Counted from the stretch's first letter, positions 18,432 to 28,099 are shown. The stretch: 64,000 nt of DNA from Dysgonomonas hofstadii (GCF_014196915.1 NZ_JACIEP010000007.1:186001-250000), one strand, 5' to 3'. Notes: generated by a model from the letters alone, not told the origin. Numbers and translations: made by a program.

Positions 18432-19424
18432 ATGGCTATATTAGCATTTCAAAAACCGGATAAAGTATTGATGTTAGAAGCGGACGACTTCTTCGGAAGA
18501 TTTGAATTCCGTCCGTTAGAACCCGGCTATGGTATTACTGTAGGTAATGCTTTGCGCCGTATTCTGCTTTCATCTCTGGAAGGTTTTGCTATAACTTCTA
18601 TAAAAATCGATGGTGTGGAGCATGAATTTGCTACAGTACCCGGTGTTATAGAAGATGTTACAAACATCATACTGAACTTGAAACAAGTTCGATTCAAGCA
18701 AATCGTAGAAGAGATCGAAAACGAGAAGGTGAGTATTACAGTCTCAGGTACCGAAGTATTCAAAGCTGGAGATATAGGCAAGCATCTGTCAGGATTTGAA
18801 GTATTGAACCCTGATCTTGAAATTTGTCATTTAGACAAAAATGCAAGCTTCCAAATCGAGTTGAATATTAACAAAGGCCGTGGGTATGTACCTGCCGATG
18901 AAAATCGCAATCTGTCCGACGATGTTAATGTTATAGCTATTGACTCTATTTATACTCCGATCCGTAATGTAAAATACATGATTGAAAACTATCGTGTAGA
19001 GCAGAAAACGGACTATGAGAAACTTGTGATAGAAATAGCAACCGATGGATCGATTCATCCGAAAGATGCATTGAAAGAAGCTGCAAAGATTCTTATCCAT
19101 CACTTTATGTTGTTCTCAGATGAGAAAATTCTTCTGGAGCAAAGCGAAGTGGACGGAAACGAAGAATTCGATGAAGAAATCCTGCATATGCGTCAGTTAC
19201 TGAAAACCAAGTTGTCGGATATGAACCTTTCGGTTCGTGCACTCAACTGTTTGAAGTCTGCTGAAGTAGAAACATTGGGTGAACTTGTGCAATTCAACAA
19301 GAATGACCTTCTTAAGTTCCGCAACTTTGGTAAGAAATCACTTACCGAGCTTGATGAACTGTTGGATAGTCTGAGCCTTTCCTTCGGAATGGATATTTCT
19401 AAATATAAATTAGATAAAGATTAG
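18432..19424 (+). CDS. rpoA: RNA polymerase subunit alpha
   Basis: The alpha dimer is the scaffold on which beta and beta' assemble; its C-terminal domain binds upstream promoter DNA and activators. The 330-residue protein has the N-terminal dimerisation domain ([19 protein letters not shown] at about 29-47) and a complete C-terminal domain (about 255-320) with the N-C-L-K-S-A segment. It follows rpsD by 8 bp and precedes rplQ by 8 bp. Confidence 0.98.
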   Translation: MAILAFQKPDKVLMLEADDFFGRFEFRPLEPGYGITVGNALRRILLSSLEGFAITSIKIDGVEHEFATVPGVIEDVTNIILNLKQVRFKQIVEEIENEKVSITVSGTEVFKAGDIGKHLSGFEVLNPDLEICHLDKNASFQIELNINKGRGYVPADENRNLSDDVNVIAIDSIYTPIRNVKYMIENYRVEQKTDYEKLVIEIATDGSIHPKDALKEAAKILIHHFMLFSDEKILLEQSEVDGNEEFDEEILHMRQLLKTKLSDMNLSVRALNCLKSAEVETLGELVQFNKNDLLKFRNFGKKSLTELDELLDSLSLSFGMDISKYKLDKD

Positions 19425-19432
19425 TAAGTGAC

Positions 19433-20059
19433 ATGAGACATAATAAAAAAATAAACCACTTAGGCCGTAAAAGTGCACATAGAAACGCTATGTTGTCAAA
19501 TATGTGCGCCTCTTTAATCCTAAGCCCTAACAAGCGTATCTTTACGACTGTAGCAAAGGCTAAGGCTTTGAGAAAAGTTGTTGAGCCTATCATCACAAAG
19601 TCGAAGGAAGATACGACTCATTCAAGACGTTTGGTTTTTCAGGATCTTCAAAATAAGCATGCAGTAACCGAGCTATTCCAGAATATATCTCAAAAGATAG
19701 CTGATCGTCCGGGAGGATATACCCGTATTATCAAAACAGGAAACCGTTTGGGAGATAACGCTTCGATGTGTTTTATCGAGTTGGTAGACTACAACGAAAA
19801 CATGCTGAAAGAGAAGAAAGCTGCTGCATCGAAAGGTAGAACCCGTAGATCGAAGAAAACAGCTGACGAACCTGTAGCTGCTAAAGAAACTGCAAAGAAA
19901 GCGAAAGCTGAAAAAGTAGTGGAAGAAGCTAAGGTAGAAGAAGTAGAAGCTTTGGAAGTTGCTCCGGAATCTCTTCCTGTAATTGAAGATGTTGCGGCTG
20001 AAGTTGCTCCGAAAGCAGAAGCTCCTGTGGCTGAAGAAAAACCTAAAACAGAAGAATAA
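19433..20059 (+). CDS. rplQ: 50S ribosomal protein L17 with long acidic tail
   Basis: L17 binds near the tunnel exit. The first 130 or so residues form the normal family core ([13 protein letters not shown] and the R-P-G-G-Y-T-R-I segment). The remaining 75 or so residues are low-complexity, rich in Ala, Glu, Lys, Val and Pro, giving 208 residues in all compared with about 127 in Escherichia coli. It is the last gene of the supercluster and is followed by a strong terminator. Confidence 0.97.
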   Translation: MRHNKKINHLGRKSAHRNAMLSNMCASLILSPNKRIFTTVAKAKALRKVVEPIITKSKEDTTHSRRLVFQDLQNKHAVTELFQNISQKIADRPGGYTRIIKTGNRLGDNASMCFIELVDYNENMLKEKKAAASKGRTRRSKKTADEPVAAKETAKKAKAEKVVEEAKVEEVEALEVAPESLPVIEDVAAEVAPKAEAPVAEEKPKTEE

Positions 20060-20390
20060 AGATTTATTCGATGTTATATAAAAAAGAAAGTATCCTGAGA
20101 ATCAGGATACTTTCTTTTTGCTTGATAAAGTAGTTTTCTAAAATTTTTTTTTACGGTTGGTCATAAGTAGCAGATGCCTCCCATATAAAAGTTTCGCAAG
20201 TTTTGTGTCAAGGTTGGGAAGTCTTTTCAAGCAAATGTATTATTTACTTTCTAATATAAAGATGAAGGTTTTGTGGAAACGTTGCATTACAAATAAATAT
20301 TTTTTGAAAAAAAATGAAAGAAAATTAAAGTATTGTTTTTATGTTATTGATGATCAGTTGAATGGTTGCGTTGTTAAAATTCTGTTTTTT
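20060..20390. other. Intergenic region between rplQ and pbpC ends
   Basis: These 331 bp lie between two convergent genes. Apart from the rplQ terminator I see only AT-rich DNA with poly-A and poly-T tracts. Short frames here lack start signals and conserved sequence. No clear terminator for pbpC is visible on the minus strand. Confidence 0.5.
20081..20119 (+). terminator. Intrinsic terminator of the ribosomal supercluster
   Basis: An 18-bp perfect stem (20081-20098 with 20102-20119) encloses a GAA loop. The 3' arm ends in CTTTCTTTTT. It lies 22 bp after the rplQ stop and is the strongest terminator in the first third of the window. By symmetry it could also work on the minus strand. Confidence 0.85.
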
Positions 20391-22784
20391 TTATTTTATA
20401 TTAAATTTTGTGCTTAGACTATTTCCCGATTCATCAACAACAGTTAAAGAATGCTCCCCTTTAGACGGGCTGTACTCTTTTTTATGGAAGTGCTGGGTTT
20501 CCCCGATATATTCTCCATCAAGGTGCCAGAATACACGCGTTTGAGGATTTCTGTGTGCCAGTTCGAATACCAGTTGTCCCGGTGAGCCATCAAGTTGCTT
20601 TGGCAGGCTTATTATTGCATTAGGGAAAGGATATAGAAATTCCATTGGTCTCACATCCTGATCTTTCCTGCATTCGGGGGAATAGGGTGGGAGTGGACGA
20701 TAGTCAGGATGTTGTTCTTTATAATACCATTCCCACGAGGGAGGCAATATGAACCAGGATGTGTGGATAATCCCCCTGTTGCCGGCGCAGTCTTCATATA
20801 CCTGATACTTCATATCTTCTGACAGATGTACCCGCTTATGATATACACATACACTGGCTTCACGCCCTTTTTTCACAACCCATACCGTGTCAATCTCCGT
20901 ATCGGGGCAATTCATTCCTTTCAGGCAACCGCTTTCGTGACATATTTCGGCTTTAACAAAATCCCCTTCCGGCATTTCGAACCACCGGCTTTGAGGGAGT
21001 GAATTGAAAATATCAAACATCACCATTCCTGCCGTACGTGCGCCTGTCAATCCGGGGCGGCCTTCACCGTCAGAATTACCCACCCATACTCCAACAACAT
21101 ATTTGGAATTGGCTCCTACTGCCCACCCATCGCGAAAACCGAAACTGGTTCCTGTTTTCCATGCTATTTTTTGTATGGACGGGATATCCCGCCAGTCGAT
21201 CTCTTCGGGACGGTTCACATTAGTAAGGGCATCGAATGTCTGCCAGATAGCCCCGGCAGAGAACAGAGGGCTGTAATCGCGTTCTCTTTTTTCATTATTC
21301 TCCTCATTCAGGATATAGGTGGGTTTAGGCATATGGAAATACCGGCCTTCCTCATTGAACAGATTGAGTTGTTGTGCCATTTTGAGGTACATGTAACTTA
21401 TATCCCATAATTTACCTTCAGCACCCCCTAAAATAAGCGACAGCCCGTAATTGTCGGCCGGACGGTTCAGTGTGGTCATTCCGGCCCTTTTCAGGATGTT
21501 GTAGAATTTGGGTACGCTGTACTTTCTTAATGAAACCACGAACGGCACATTTAATGAACGGGCTAAGGCTTCGGATGCATGAGTCGCCCCGTCATATTGC
21601 AGGCTGAAGTTTTTTGGGGCGAAGCCATTCAGATTGATCGGAACATCGGGTAACAGCTGATCGGGTAGCAGTTGTCCTTCCTGTAACATAGCGCAGTACA
21701 AGAATGGCTTCAATATGCTGCCGGTACTGCGGGGTGCTTGTATGATGTCTACCTGATTACCCGAATTGATATTCTCGAAATCCACATTTCCACAATATGC
21801 GACCACTTCGTTTTTCTCTACATCGAAGATTATGGCGGCAATATTCTTGATTCCATTCTGCGCAAACTCAGCATTCCATCGGCTAAGGATAGATTCTGTC
21901 CGGTCCTGTTGATATTTGTCAATAGTAGAAATAATATGTTTTCCTCCCTGTTCCTGGTATATACGGGTAACAAGGTGCGGCGCTGTCTGAGGTAACGGGT
22001 GAGGCTGAAATGGCAGAGGCTCTGATATAGCCAGTTCATAATCCACTTTATCCAGGATGTTGCGGTTATATAGTTGTTCCAGTAATCTGTTCCTTTTTGT
22101 CAGCAGCTTATCCCTGTTGCGCCCGAAGTGCATAAGGGTGGGAGAATTGGGTAAAACTGCCAGAGTAGCCGCTTCTGCCCACGAAAGTGTTGCCGCTTGA
22201 TGCCCGAAATACCTCCACGAAGCAGCCTCTATTCCTACCACATTTCCACCCATCGGTGCGTGGGAAGCATAAAGAGCTAATATCTCATCTTTAGAGAAAG
22301 AAAACTCCAAACGGGAGGCAAGGATCATCTCAATAAATTTTTCGCCGAATGTGCGGCTTTCTTTACGAGAAAGGCGTATAGCCTGCATGGTTAACGTACT
22401 GGCTCCGCTTACGATTCGTCCGTTACTCATATTTTGCTTCATGGCACGGGCAATGGCCAGTGGATTTACTCCCCAGTGTTTACGGAAATATCTGTCCTCG
22501 AATTCGGTTACACATATCTCGTATTTTTCGGGAATGGAATCCGCTTCGGGGAAACGCCATTGCTGATCATTGGCTATGCGTGCTCCAAGTAATTCCCCGT
22601 GCCTGTCGGAAACAACAGTACTATATGGGACTTCGAACAGTGGAGACGGCAGACAGACTATGTACCATACAAGTAATACCAGACATATAGGAATACCTAT
22701 GCGGTATTTCATCTTGCTTTTTTTGTATCTGTCCCATAGGGAGATAAAGAGGGTTTTGATCTTGTATAGGTGTCTGTTGTCCAT
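20391..22784 (-). CDS. pbpC: Penicillin-binding protein 1C
   Basis: A bifunctional peptidoglycan synthase anchored in the inner membrane. The 797-residue protein has a membrane segment at about 29-46, a glycosyltransferase (GT51) domain with E-D-R-Y-F at 96-100 (catalytic Glu96) and G-A-S-T-L-T-M-Q at 127-134, then a transpeptidase domain with S-I-L-K at 356-359, a S-L-N motif and K-T-G-T, and a C-terminal region like the BiPBP_C domain. In many bacteria pbpC lies beside an alpha-2-macroglobulin gene; none is present here. The neighbour upstream is divergent (23065), with 280 bp between them. Confidence 0.93.
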   Translation of the reverse strand: MDNRHLYKIKTLFISLWDRYKKSKMKYRIGIPICLVLLVWYIVCLPSPLFEVPYSTVVSDRHGELLGARIANDQQWRFPEADSIPEKYEICVTEFEDRYFRKHWGVNPLAIARAMKQNMSNGRIVSGASTLTMQAIRLSRKESRTFGEKFIEMILASRLEFSFSKDEILALYASHAPMGGNVVGIEAASWRYFGHQAATLSWAEAATLAVLPNSPTLMHFGRNRDKLLTKRNRLLEQLYNRNILDKVDYELAISEPLPFQPHPLPQTAPHLVTRIYQEQGGKHIISTIDKYQQDRTESILSRWNAEFAQNGIKNIAAIIFDVEKNEVVAYCGNVDFENINSGNQVDIIQAPRSTGSILKPFLYCAMLQEGQLLPDQLLPDVPINLNGFAPKNFSLQYDGATHASEALARSLNVPFVVSLRKYSVPKFYNILKRAGMTTLNRPADNYGLSLILGGAEGKLWDISYMYLKMAQQLNLFNEEGRYFHMPKPTYILNEENNEKRERDYSPLFSAGAIWQTFDALTNVNRPEEIDWRDIPSIQKIAWKTGTSFGFRDGWAVGANSKYVVGVWVGNSDGEGRPGLTGARTAGMVMFDIFNSLPQSRWFEMPEGDFVKAEICHESGCLKGMNCPDTEIDTVWVVKKGREASVCVYHKRVHLSEDMKYQVYEDCAGNRGIIHTSWFILPPSWEWYYKEQHPDYRPLPPYSPECRKDQDVRPMEFLYPFPNAIISLPKQLDGSPGQLVFELAHRNPQTRVFWHLDGEYIGETQHFHKKEYSPSKGEHSLTVVDESGNSLSTKFNIK

Positions 22785-22796
22785 CTTATTTTTAAC

Positions 22797-22822
22797 AAAA
22801 AAGTTACAAAAGTTACACTTTT
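22797..22822. promoter_or_regulatory. Motif shared with 43352-43376
   Basis: The core GTTACAAAAGTTACACTTTT lies 12 bp before the pbpC start. Nearly the same sequence occurs in opposite orientation at 43352-43376, before the transglutaminase-like gene, with one substitution in the core. The word holds two direct GTTAC units. It may be an operator or promoter-associated element. Confidence 0.4.
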
Positions 22823-23035
22823 GTCAGTTAACAGTTAGCAGTAAACAAAACCTGACAATACTGACAAGTTTTTCGCTATTTTTTAGTTTTGTCATAGTCT
22901 CTGCTTTAGGGAGGTCTTTGACATTATATCACAGATAAAGATATTCAATATTGATTATAACTATTTAGTAATGTAAAGCAAACTTTTATAAATCCTTAAA
23001 TGTACGAAAGAAAAGGAAAAGACCAAATGTTTTCT

Positions 23036-23043
23036 TATTTTTG
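23036..23043 (+). promoter_or_regulatory. TAnnTTTG-type promoter element
   Basis: TATTTTTG matches the Bacteroidota -7 consensus and lies 21 bp before the ATG at 23065. No good TTTG or TTG is found 18-20 bp upstream, so the call is tentative. Confidence 0.35.
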
Positions 23044-23064
23044 TAGGCTCAGATACTATTGGGA

Positions 23065-24102
23065 ATGGAAAAAGAATCACAGGGTTTTAGCGTATGGAAA
23101 ATAATCCTGCCTACTCTTATAGGGTTGGGTGTTGTCGGTTATATGCTTACCCGGGAATTCAACCTCGATGATCTGAATCAGATAACAGTCACAAGCCATA
23201 CCGTATTTTGGATTTTTGTGGCGCTTTGCTGTATGCTCGGGCGTGATGTGGGCTTTGTGATACGTTACCGTTATCTGACAGAAAAACAACTATCATGGAA
23301 GCAGTGTATCAAGGTCACCTTGCTGGCAGAGTTCGGCACGGCTGTTACTCCGTCTTCGGTGGGTGGCTCTACTATGGCTATTCTTTTTATTAACAAGGAA
23401 GGCGTACCGGTAGGGCGCAGCACGGCGATGGTATTTGTTACCCTGTTGCTCGATGAGATGTTTTTCGTTGTCACGTTTCCCATCCTGCTTCTGTTTATTC
23501 CATTCGACACGTTGTTTTCCGATAATACGGCTTTTGGAACAGGTGTTCTCACTCTTTTTATTGCGGCTTATCTTATAAAGATGCTATTGTGTACAGTGTT
23601 GGTCGTAGGCTTGTTTTTTCGTCCACAGGCGATACGCTGGCTGATAATAAAGCTGTTTCGCCTGCCTTTTCTCAGGCGATGGCATAGAGGCGCTGTAAAA
23701 GCAGGTGATGATCTTGTTGTCAGTTCACGGGAAATTCGGGGGAAAAAGTTTTCCTTTTGGTGGCCTTTGATCGTTGCAACCGTCTTATCATGGAGTTCCC
23801 GCTATCTGGTGGTTAATGCCATATTTATGGCGTTTTTCGATGTGGGGAATAATTTGTTGATATTTGCACGCCAGTTTATAATGTGGGTGGTAATGGTAGT
23901 CAGTCCCACACCGGGAGGAAGCGGTTTCAGTGAATTTATATTCAATCAATATTTGAGCGAATTCATCCCGTTGGCAGGAGTTGTGCCATTGATTATTCTG
24001 CTTTGGCGTTTACTTACTTATTACAATTATTTGTTTGTGGGAGCGTTGATTGTTCCCCGGTGGATAAAGAAATCCTTCGGCAGGAAAGCCGAAGATAAAT
24101 GA
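23065..24102 (+). CDS. YbhN/UPF0104 family flippase-like membrane protein
   Basis: The ATG at 23065 gives 345 residues; a TTG two codons earlier is less likely. The protein has about eight hydrophobic segments and matches the lysylphosphatidylglycerol synthase transmembrane region family (UPF0104, also called YbhN or AglD-like). Characteristic are the polar G-R-D-x-G-F-V-I-R-Y-R run, the E-F-G-T-A-V-T-P-S-S-V-G-G segment near residues 92-104 and the P-T-P-G-G-S-G motif in the C-terminal half. Such proteins are thought to move lipids or lipid-linked molecules across the membrane; the substrate here is unknown. It likely shares a transcript with the next two genes (gaps 31 and 24 bp). Confidence 0.8.
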   Translation: MEKESQGFSVWKIILPTLIGLGVVGYMLTREFNLDDLNQITVTSHTVFWIFVALCCMLGRDVGFVIRYRYLTEKQLSWKQCIKVTLLAEFGTAVTPSSVGGSTMAILFINKEGVPVGRSTAMVFVTLLLDEMFFVVTFPILLLFIPFDTLFSDNTAFGTGVLTLFIAAYLIKMLLCTVLVVGLFFRPQAIRWLIIKLFRLPFLRRWHRGAVKAGDDLVVSSREIRGKKFSFWWPLIVATVLSWSSRYLVVNAIFMAFFDVGNNLLIFARQFIMWVVMVVSPTPGGSGFSEFIFNQYLSEFIPLAGVVPLIILLWRLLTYYNYLFVGALIVPRWIKKSFGRKAEDK

Positions 24103-24133
24103 TTAGGTTATAACTTTAAAAATAATATAGGAA

Positions 24134-24955
24134 ATGAAAAAGCGATTAGATGTATTGGTTTTTTTACTTGCTTTTGCTCTGTCTGCTGTCTATGGGCAGA
24201 CTGTAGATACTATTGCGGTGTTCAGTCAGAAGATGAACCGGGATATAAAAAATGTGGTTGTGTTGCCCGAAGGGTATAATAAATCGGATAATAAGAAATA
24301 TCCTGTACTTTATCTTTTGCATGGACATGGAGGAAAATATGATGGCTGGATAAACCATACCAAGAAGACTCTACCCCGGGATGCAACCAAATGGCAGATG
24401 ATCATTGTTTGCCCCGATGGACAGAATAGCTGGTACTGGGATAGTCCGGTAGATCCGAAAATGCAGTTTGATACTTATGTCAGTTCAGAACTGGTGGATT
24501 ATATTGATAAGAACTATAATACAGTAGCTTCTCCGAAAGGACGGGCTGTAACAGGTTTTAGTATGGGAGGTCATGGAGGATTATGGCTGGGGATTAATCA
24601 TCCAGATGTTTTCGGAGCCTGTGGCTCAATGAGCGGCGGTGTTGACATCCGCCCGTTCCCTAATAACTGGAATATGAAGGACAGGCTTGGAAGCTATAAG
24701 CAAAATGTTAAGGTCTGGGACGATCATACTGTTATCACCCAGCTTGATAAAATTGAACCTAATTCGCTGGCTATTGTTATAGACTGTGGGAAGGATGACT
24801 TCTTTTATAAAGTGAATGAAGAACTGCATAAGGAGATGTTATACCGGAATATATTGCACGATTACATAATCCGTCCGGGGGCCCATAATCATGAGTATTG
24901 GAACAACGCAATAGATTATCAGATGATGTTCTTCTCCAAATTCTTTAATCGCTGA
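24134..24955 (+). CDS. Secreted alpha/beta-hydrolase esterase
   Basis: The 273-residue protein has a signal peptide (about 1-21, ending Val-Tyr-Gly) and an esterase D-like alpha/beta-hydrolase fold. The nucleophile is Ser143 in G-F-S-M-G-G, the acid is probably Asp221 or Asp222 in C-G-K-D-D, and the base His253 in A-H-N-H-E-Y-W. Relatives include acetyl-xylan or feruloyl esterases, tributyrin esterases and S-formylglutathione hydrolases. Export suggests action on carbohydrate esters or lipids in the periplasm or outside. Middle member of a three-gene run between a flippase-like protein and a LuxR-type regulator. Confidence 0.85.
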   Translation: MKKRLDVLVFLLAFALSAVYGQTVDTIAVFSQKMNRDIKNVVVLPEGYNKSDNKKYPVLYLLHGHGGKYDGWINHTKKTLPRDATKWQMIIVCPDGQNSWYWDSPVDPKMQFDTYVSSELVDYIDKNYNTVASPKGRAVTGFSMGGHGGLWLGINHPDVFGACGSMSGGVDIRPFPNNWNMKDRLGSYKQNVKVWDDHTVITQLDKIEPNSLAIVIDCGKDDFFYKVNEELHKEMLYRNILHDYIIRPGAHNHEYWNNAIDYQMMFFSKFFNR

Positions 24956-24979
24956 TACGACTTTAATCGAAATTATAAG

Positions 24980-25630
24980 ATGAAAGATATACTGATATAT
25001 GATAACCAGGATATAACCCGTATAGGGATGGAGGCTCTTTTGAAGGAAACCAAAAGGGTCTCCTCCATTCATTATGTCAGTAGTAAACCCGATCTCATAA
25101 AATCCCTGATACAGTACCCCGATTCTTTGGTCGTATTGGATTATACCTTATCGGATTTTGCAGGTGTCGATGAACTATTGAATGTCGGATATCGTTTCTC
25201 CCGTTCACACTGGCTCTTGTTCTCTGACGAGTTAAGCAACGATTTCTTGCGCCGTTTGTTGTTCAGTAGCGAATCCTTCAGCGCGATACTGAAAAATTGC
25301 GAACTGGACGAGATAAACATCGGAATATCCCATATATTTCGTGGCGAGAGATTTATCTGCGGCAGGGTAACAAACCAGATGCTTCAGAGTCAGAGGCCTG
25401 TTTCGGATAGCCTCGACCATATTCTTACCTCAACAGAAAAAGAAATACTAAAGGAAATCGCATTAGGACGGACTACCAAGGAAATTGCAGCAAACCGTAA
25501 CCTGAGTTTCCATACTGTTATTACCCACCGTAAGAATATATTCCGCAAACTGGAGGTGAATAATGTGCACGAAGCGACCAAGTATGCCATGCGTGCCGGA
25601 TTGATAGATATGGCAGAGTACTATATCTAG
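24980..25630 (+). CDS. LuxR/NarL-family response regulator
   Basis: A 216-residue transcription regulator. The N-terminal receiver-like domain (about 1-120) has D-N-Q-D at 8-11 and Asp53 in V-L-D-Y-T as the probable phosphate acceptor, with a lysine in A-I-L-K-N. The C-terminal domain (about 145-210) is a LuxR-type helix-turn-helix: L-T-S-T-E-K-E-I-L-K, then T-K-E-I-A-A and S-F-H-T-V-I-T-H-R-K-N-I. No histidine kinase is nearby, so its partner is unknown. The last 4 bp overlap the convergent comEA-like gene. Confidence 0.85.
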   Translation: MKDILIYDNQDITRIGMEALLKETKRVSSIHYVSSKPDLIKSLIQYPDSLVVLDYTLSDFAGVDELLNVGYRFSRSHWLLFSDELSNDFLRRLLFSSESFSAILKNCELDEINIGISHIFRGERFICGRVTNQMLQSQRPVSDSLDHILTSTEKEILKEIALGRTTKEIAANRNLSFHTVITHRKNIFRKLEVNNVHEATKYAMRAGLIDMAEYYI

Positions 25631-26304
25631 TCGAATGATAGATAAGGCGTTAGTCTCTTAATATCCTTTTCAGAGAATTCGTCGAGTAATGCGAGCCTGT
25701 TGATCGAGGAAATGTTGTCTTTCCTTTCGCGGATATCTATAATAACCTGTGCCTGCTTATAGTTTATGTAAGGATGTTTCAGCAATTCCTGAAAACTAAT
25801 TGAGTTGATCTTTAACTTGTTTGCCTTAGGCGATAAGGTGATATAAGGAACAATATCATTATACAGGTAATCATCCATACCCCATACTTCCTTTAGTTGT
25901 TCGAGGTGTAAATATCCGCCAAGAGATTCCCTGTATTTGACTATCCTGCTGGCAAAACCACTGCCTATTTTGGGAATCATCTTTAGCGCGGAAGTATCAG
26001 CACTGTTTAGTTCGAGGGTTTCGCCTTGTTTCAGTTTTTGCTGATAAGGGTATCTGTTTGTTCTCTGATATTGAGGATATTCGGTATTCGCTAAACTTTT
26101 GTCGTCGTGTGTGCTGTCTGTAGCCAGATTAGTCTGAAAATCTTCAAATTTCTTTCTGAATTCCGGATTGACCGCCTGTTTTTCTGTGTCAACCTTAGGT
26201 CTGGTAAGAATATATGCTGTTCCGCTTATTACTATAAGGATCAGCAGTAATATAATAGCTGTTTTATCCCCTTTTTGAAAATAGAAGTAGTTTTTCCAAC
26301 TCAT
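25627..26304 (-). CDS. ComEA-like helix-hairpin-helix protein
   Basis: The 225-residue protein has one N-terminal membrane segment (about 16-33) and a C-terminal part with helix-hairpin-helix motifs, the first around L-E-L-N-S-A-D-T-S-A-L-K-M-I-P-K-I-G-S-G (about 92-111) and a second, weaker one about 70 residues later. Such proteins bind double-stranded DNA without sequence specificity; in competent bacteria ComEA takes up DNA at the membrane. No other competence gene is nearby, so the function in uptake is inferred. It lies after trxB on the same strand, but a terminator separates them. Confidence 0.8.
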   Translation of the reverse strand: MSWKNYFYFQKGDKTAIILLLILIVISGTAYILTRPKVDTEKQAVNPEFRKKFEDFQTNLATDSTHDDKSLANTEYPQYQRTNRYPYQQKLKQGETLELNSADTSALKMIPKIGSGFASRIVKYRESLGGYLHLEQLKEVWGMDDYLYNDIVPYITLSPKANKLKINSISFQELLKHPYINYKQAQVIIDIRERKDNISSINRLALLDEFSEKDIKRLTPYLSFD

Positions 26305-26342
26305 ATCGGATCTTCGGTTTTTAAGACTTTAAAAATAATAAA

Positions 26343-26369
26343 AGTCTACAAGAATAATTCCTATAGACT
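26343..26369 (-). terminator. Intrinsic terminator after trxB
   Basis: Read on the minus strand, AGTCTATAGGAA pairs with TTCTTGTAGACT through 12 positions including wobbles around a TTA loop, then TTTTATT follows. It lies between trxB and the comEA-like gene. Confidence 0.6.
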
Positions 26370-26392
26370 CTTATATTATATATAGAAGATAA

Positions 26393-27334
26393 TTAAAGCC
26401 CTCTTTCGCTCAGGTATCTTTCAGCTTCTATCGCCGCCTGGCATCCGCTACCTGCGGCTGTTATCGCCTGACGGTAATGGGGATCGGCAACGTCTCCCGC
26501 AGCAAAAACCCCCTCGACACAGGTTTTGGGTGTTCCCGGATCGGTAAGGATATAACCGATGGAATCGAGATTTAGCTGTCCCTGAAAAATATCTGTATTT
26601 GGTTTATGACCTATGGCAAGGAAAAAACCATCTATCTTGATATCAAATTTCTCTTCGTTAGCTTCGCCCATGTGTTTTACGATGTGGGCTCCTTCTACAC
26701 CGTTGTCTCCGAACAAGCCTATTGCATTACATTCGAATAATATTTCAATCTTCGGGTTTTGCATAGCTCTGTCCTGCATTACTTTCGATGCACGAAGGAA
26801 AGGCTTGCGGACAATCAGGTATACTTTTTCGGCTAATCCGGCAAGGTAAATCGCTTCTTCGCAGGCTGTATCACCACCGCCAACAACAGCTACGGTTTTC
26901 TTGCGATAGAAGAACCCATCGCAGGTCGCACAGGCTGAAACGCCCATTCCCGCGTATTTCGTTTCGTCAGCCAAGCCTAAATATTTGGCACTTGCGCCTG
27001 TGGCTATGATAATCGCATTGGCCTCAATTACTTTTTCTCCGTCGATCGTAACCTTTCTCGGATAGGAATTAAAGTCAACGGCTGTTGCAATTCCGTTACG
27101 GATGTCGGCTCCGAAGCGACTGGCCTGTTTCCTGAGGTCTTCCATCAGTTCGGGGCCGGTAATGCCTTCCGGATATCCGGGGAAGTTCTCTACTTCTGTT
27201 GTCGTTGTCAACTGACCTCCCGGTTGTATTCCTTCATAAAGAACAGGAGAAAGATTTGCTCTTGACGCGTAAATTGCGGCTGTATATCCGGCAGGTCCCG
27301 AGCCGATAATCAGGCAGCGTACTTTTTCATTCAT
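26393..27334 (-). CDS. trxB: Thioredoxin reductase
   Basis: This FAD enzyme passes electrons from NADPH to thioredoxin and so keeps cytoplasmic disulfides reduced. The 313-residue protein has the FAD-binding G-S-G-P-A-G-Y at about 11-17, the redox pair C-A-T-C-D at about 136-140, the NADPH-binding G-G-G-D-T-A and the C-terminal G-V-F-A-A-G-D-V motif. It has its own promoter-like sequence and terminator and therefore looks monocistronic. Confidence 0.97.
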   Translation of the reverse strand: MNEKVRCLIIGSGPAGYTAAIYASRANLSPVLYEGIQPGGQLTTTTEVENFPGYPEGITGPELMEDLRKQASRFGADIRNGIATAVDFNSYPRKVTIDGEKVIEANAIIIATGASAKYLGLADETKYAGMGVSACATCDGFFYRKKTVAVVGGGDTACEEAIYLAGLAEKVYLIVRKPFLRASKVMQDRAMQNPKIEILFECNAIGLFGDNGVEGAHIVKHMGEANEEKFDIKIDGFFLAIGHKPNTDIFQGQLNLDSIGYILTDPGTPKTCVEGVFAAGDVADPHYRQAITAAGSGCQAAIEAERYLSERGL

Positions 27335-27364
27335 TTTGTTTATATGTTTTATTTATATTTTATG

Positions 27365-27395
27365 TAAAGATATAAAATTTATTGATATAATCAAA
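27365..27395 (-). promoter_or_regulatory. Probable trxB promoter
   Basis: On the minus strand TTTG (27395-27392) is followed after 19 bp by TATCTTTA (27372-27365), one base from the TAnnTTTG consensus. The start codon at 27334 is about 30 bp further. Confidence 0.4.
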
Positions 27396-27440
27396 GTTCA
27401 ATTCTTACTTACTTTTTATACTGAAACGGGGAAGGCCTGT

Positions 27441-28079
27441 TTAGCGAAGGTCGACGACTTCAGCATTCGGATAGTCTTTTTTGCTGAACTGAAACATTGT
27501 GTCGGCAAGAGTGGCTCCTGTCTGATAACTTTTTATTGTAAGTAAATTTTCTATTCCAGACTTATCAGTCACCGATATTCTTGAAAACAGGTTGTTTATT
27601 TTGTTTATTTCCACAATAATCTTTGTAAACTCCGTACCTTTCTTTTGAGGGGTGAGTTCTATCTCGTAAACAGATTTTCCGGCAACATTCTTTTCTCCTA
27701 TATATCTGAGATCGAATCCTTTCTTATATATATTGAAGAGTACAGACGGGCTGATAGCTTGTAGTTCATCACCTGTAGGATTGGTAATGTTCACTTCGTC
27801 GGTATCTTTAATATAGACCCACTGCGTAGTACCATCAAACCATGTAATGGCATCGGGAATTTCAATCTTAAATTTATTGCCTTTCATATAGGCTGTACCG
27901 TCGTAACTATATGTTGTTTTAGTTTTCGGGTCTTTTGCATCTAATGTGAACCTGGCTGTGACTGCTCCGGCCTTATTATATGTGTCTGATGCTTTGTCCA
28001 GTATATCGCGTGCATTCTGAGCAGATGTCGAGTAAGCGAAAGAAATAAGCAATAGAAGTGTAAATAGTTTTATTCTCAT
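27441..28079 (-). CDS. lolA: LolA-like outer-membrane lipoprotein carrier
   Basis: A periplasmic carrier expected to move lipoproteins from the inner membrane to the outer membrane. The 212-residue protein has a signal peptide (about 1-20, cleavage near Ser-Ala-Gln) and the beta-rich LolA fold with F-T-L-D-A-K-D and Y-I-K-D-T-D-E-V strands. The fold is well supported, although Bacteroidota carry several LolA-like proteins and this one could have another cargo. The flanking genes are unrelated. Confidence 0.82.
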   Translation of the reverse strand: MRIKLFTLLLLISFAYSTSAQNARDILDKASDTYNKAGAVTARFTLDAKDPKTKTTYSYDGTAYMKGNKFKIEIPDAITWFDGTTQWVYIKDTDEVNITNPTGDELQAISPSVLFNIYKKGFDLRYIGEKNVAGKSVYEIELTPQKKGTEFTKIIVEINKINNLFSRISVTDKSGIENLLTIKSYQTGATLADTMFQFSKKDYPNAEVVDLR

Positions 28080-28099
28080 CTTTTATTCTATTAAGTATA

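Noticed and set aside
20157-20544. Short plus-strand frames after rplQ
   Set aside because: They lie after a strong terminator, overlap the 3' end of pbpC and have no conserved features.
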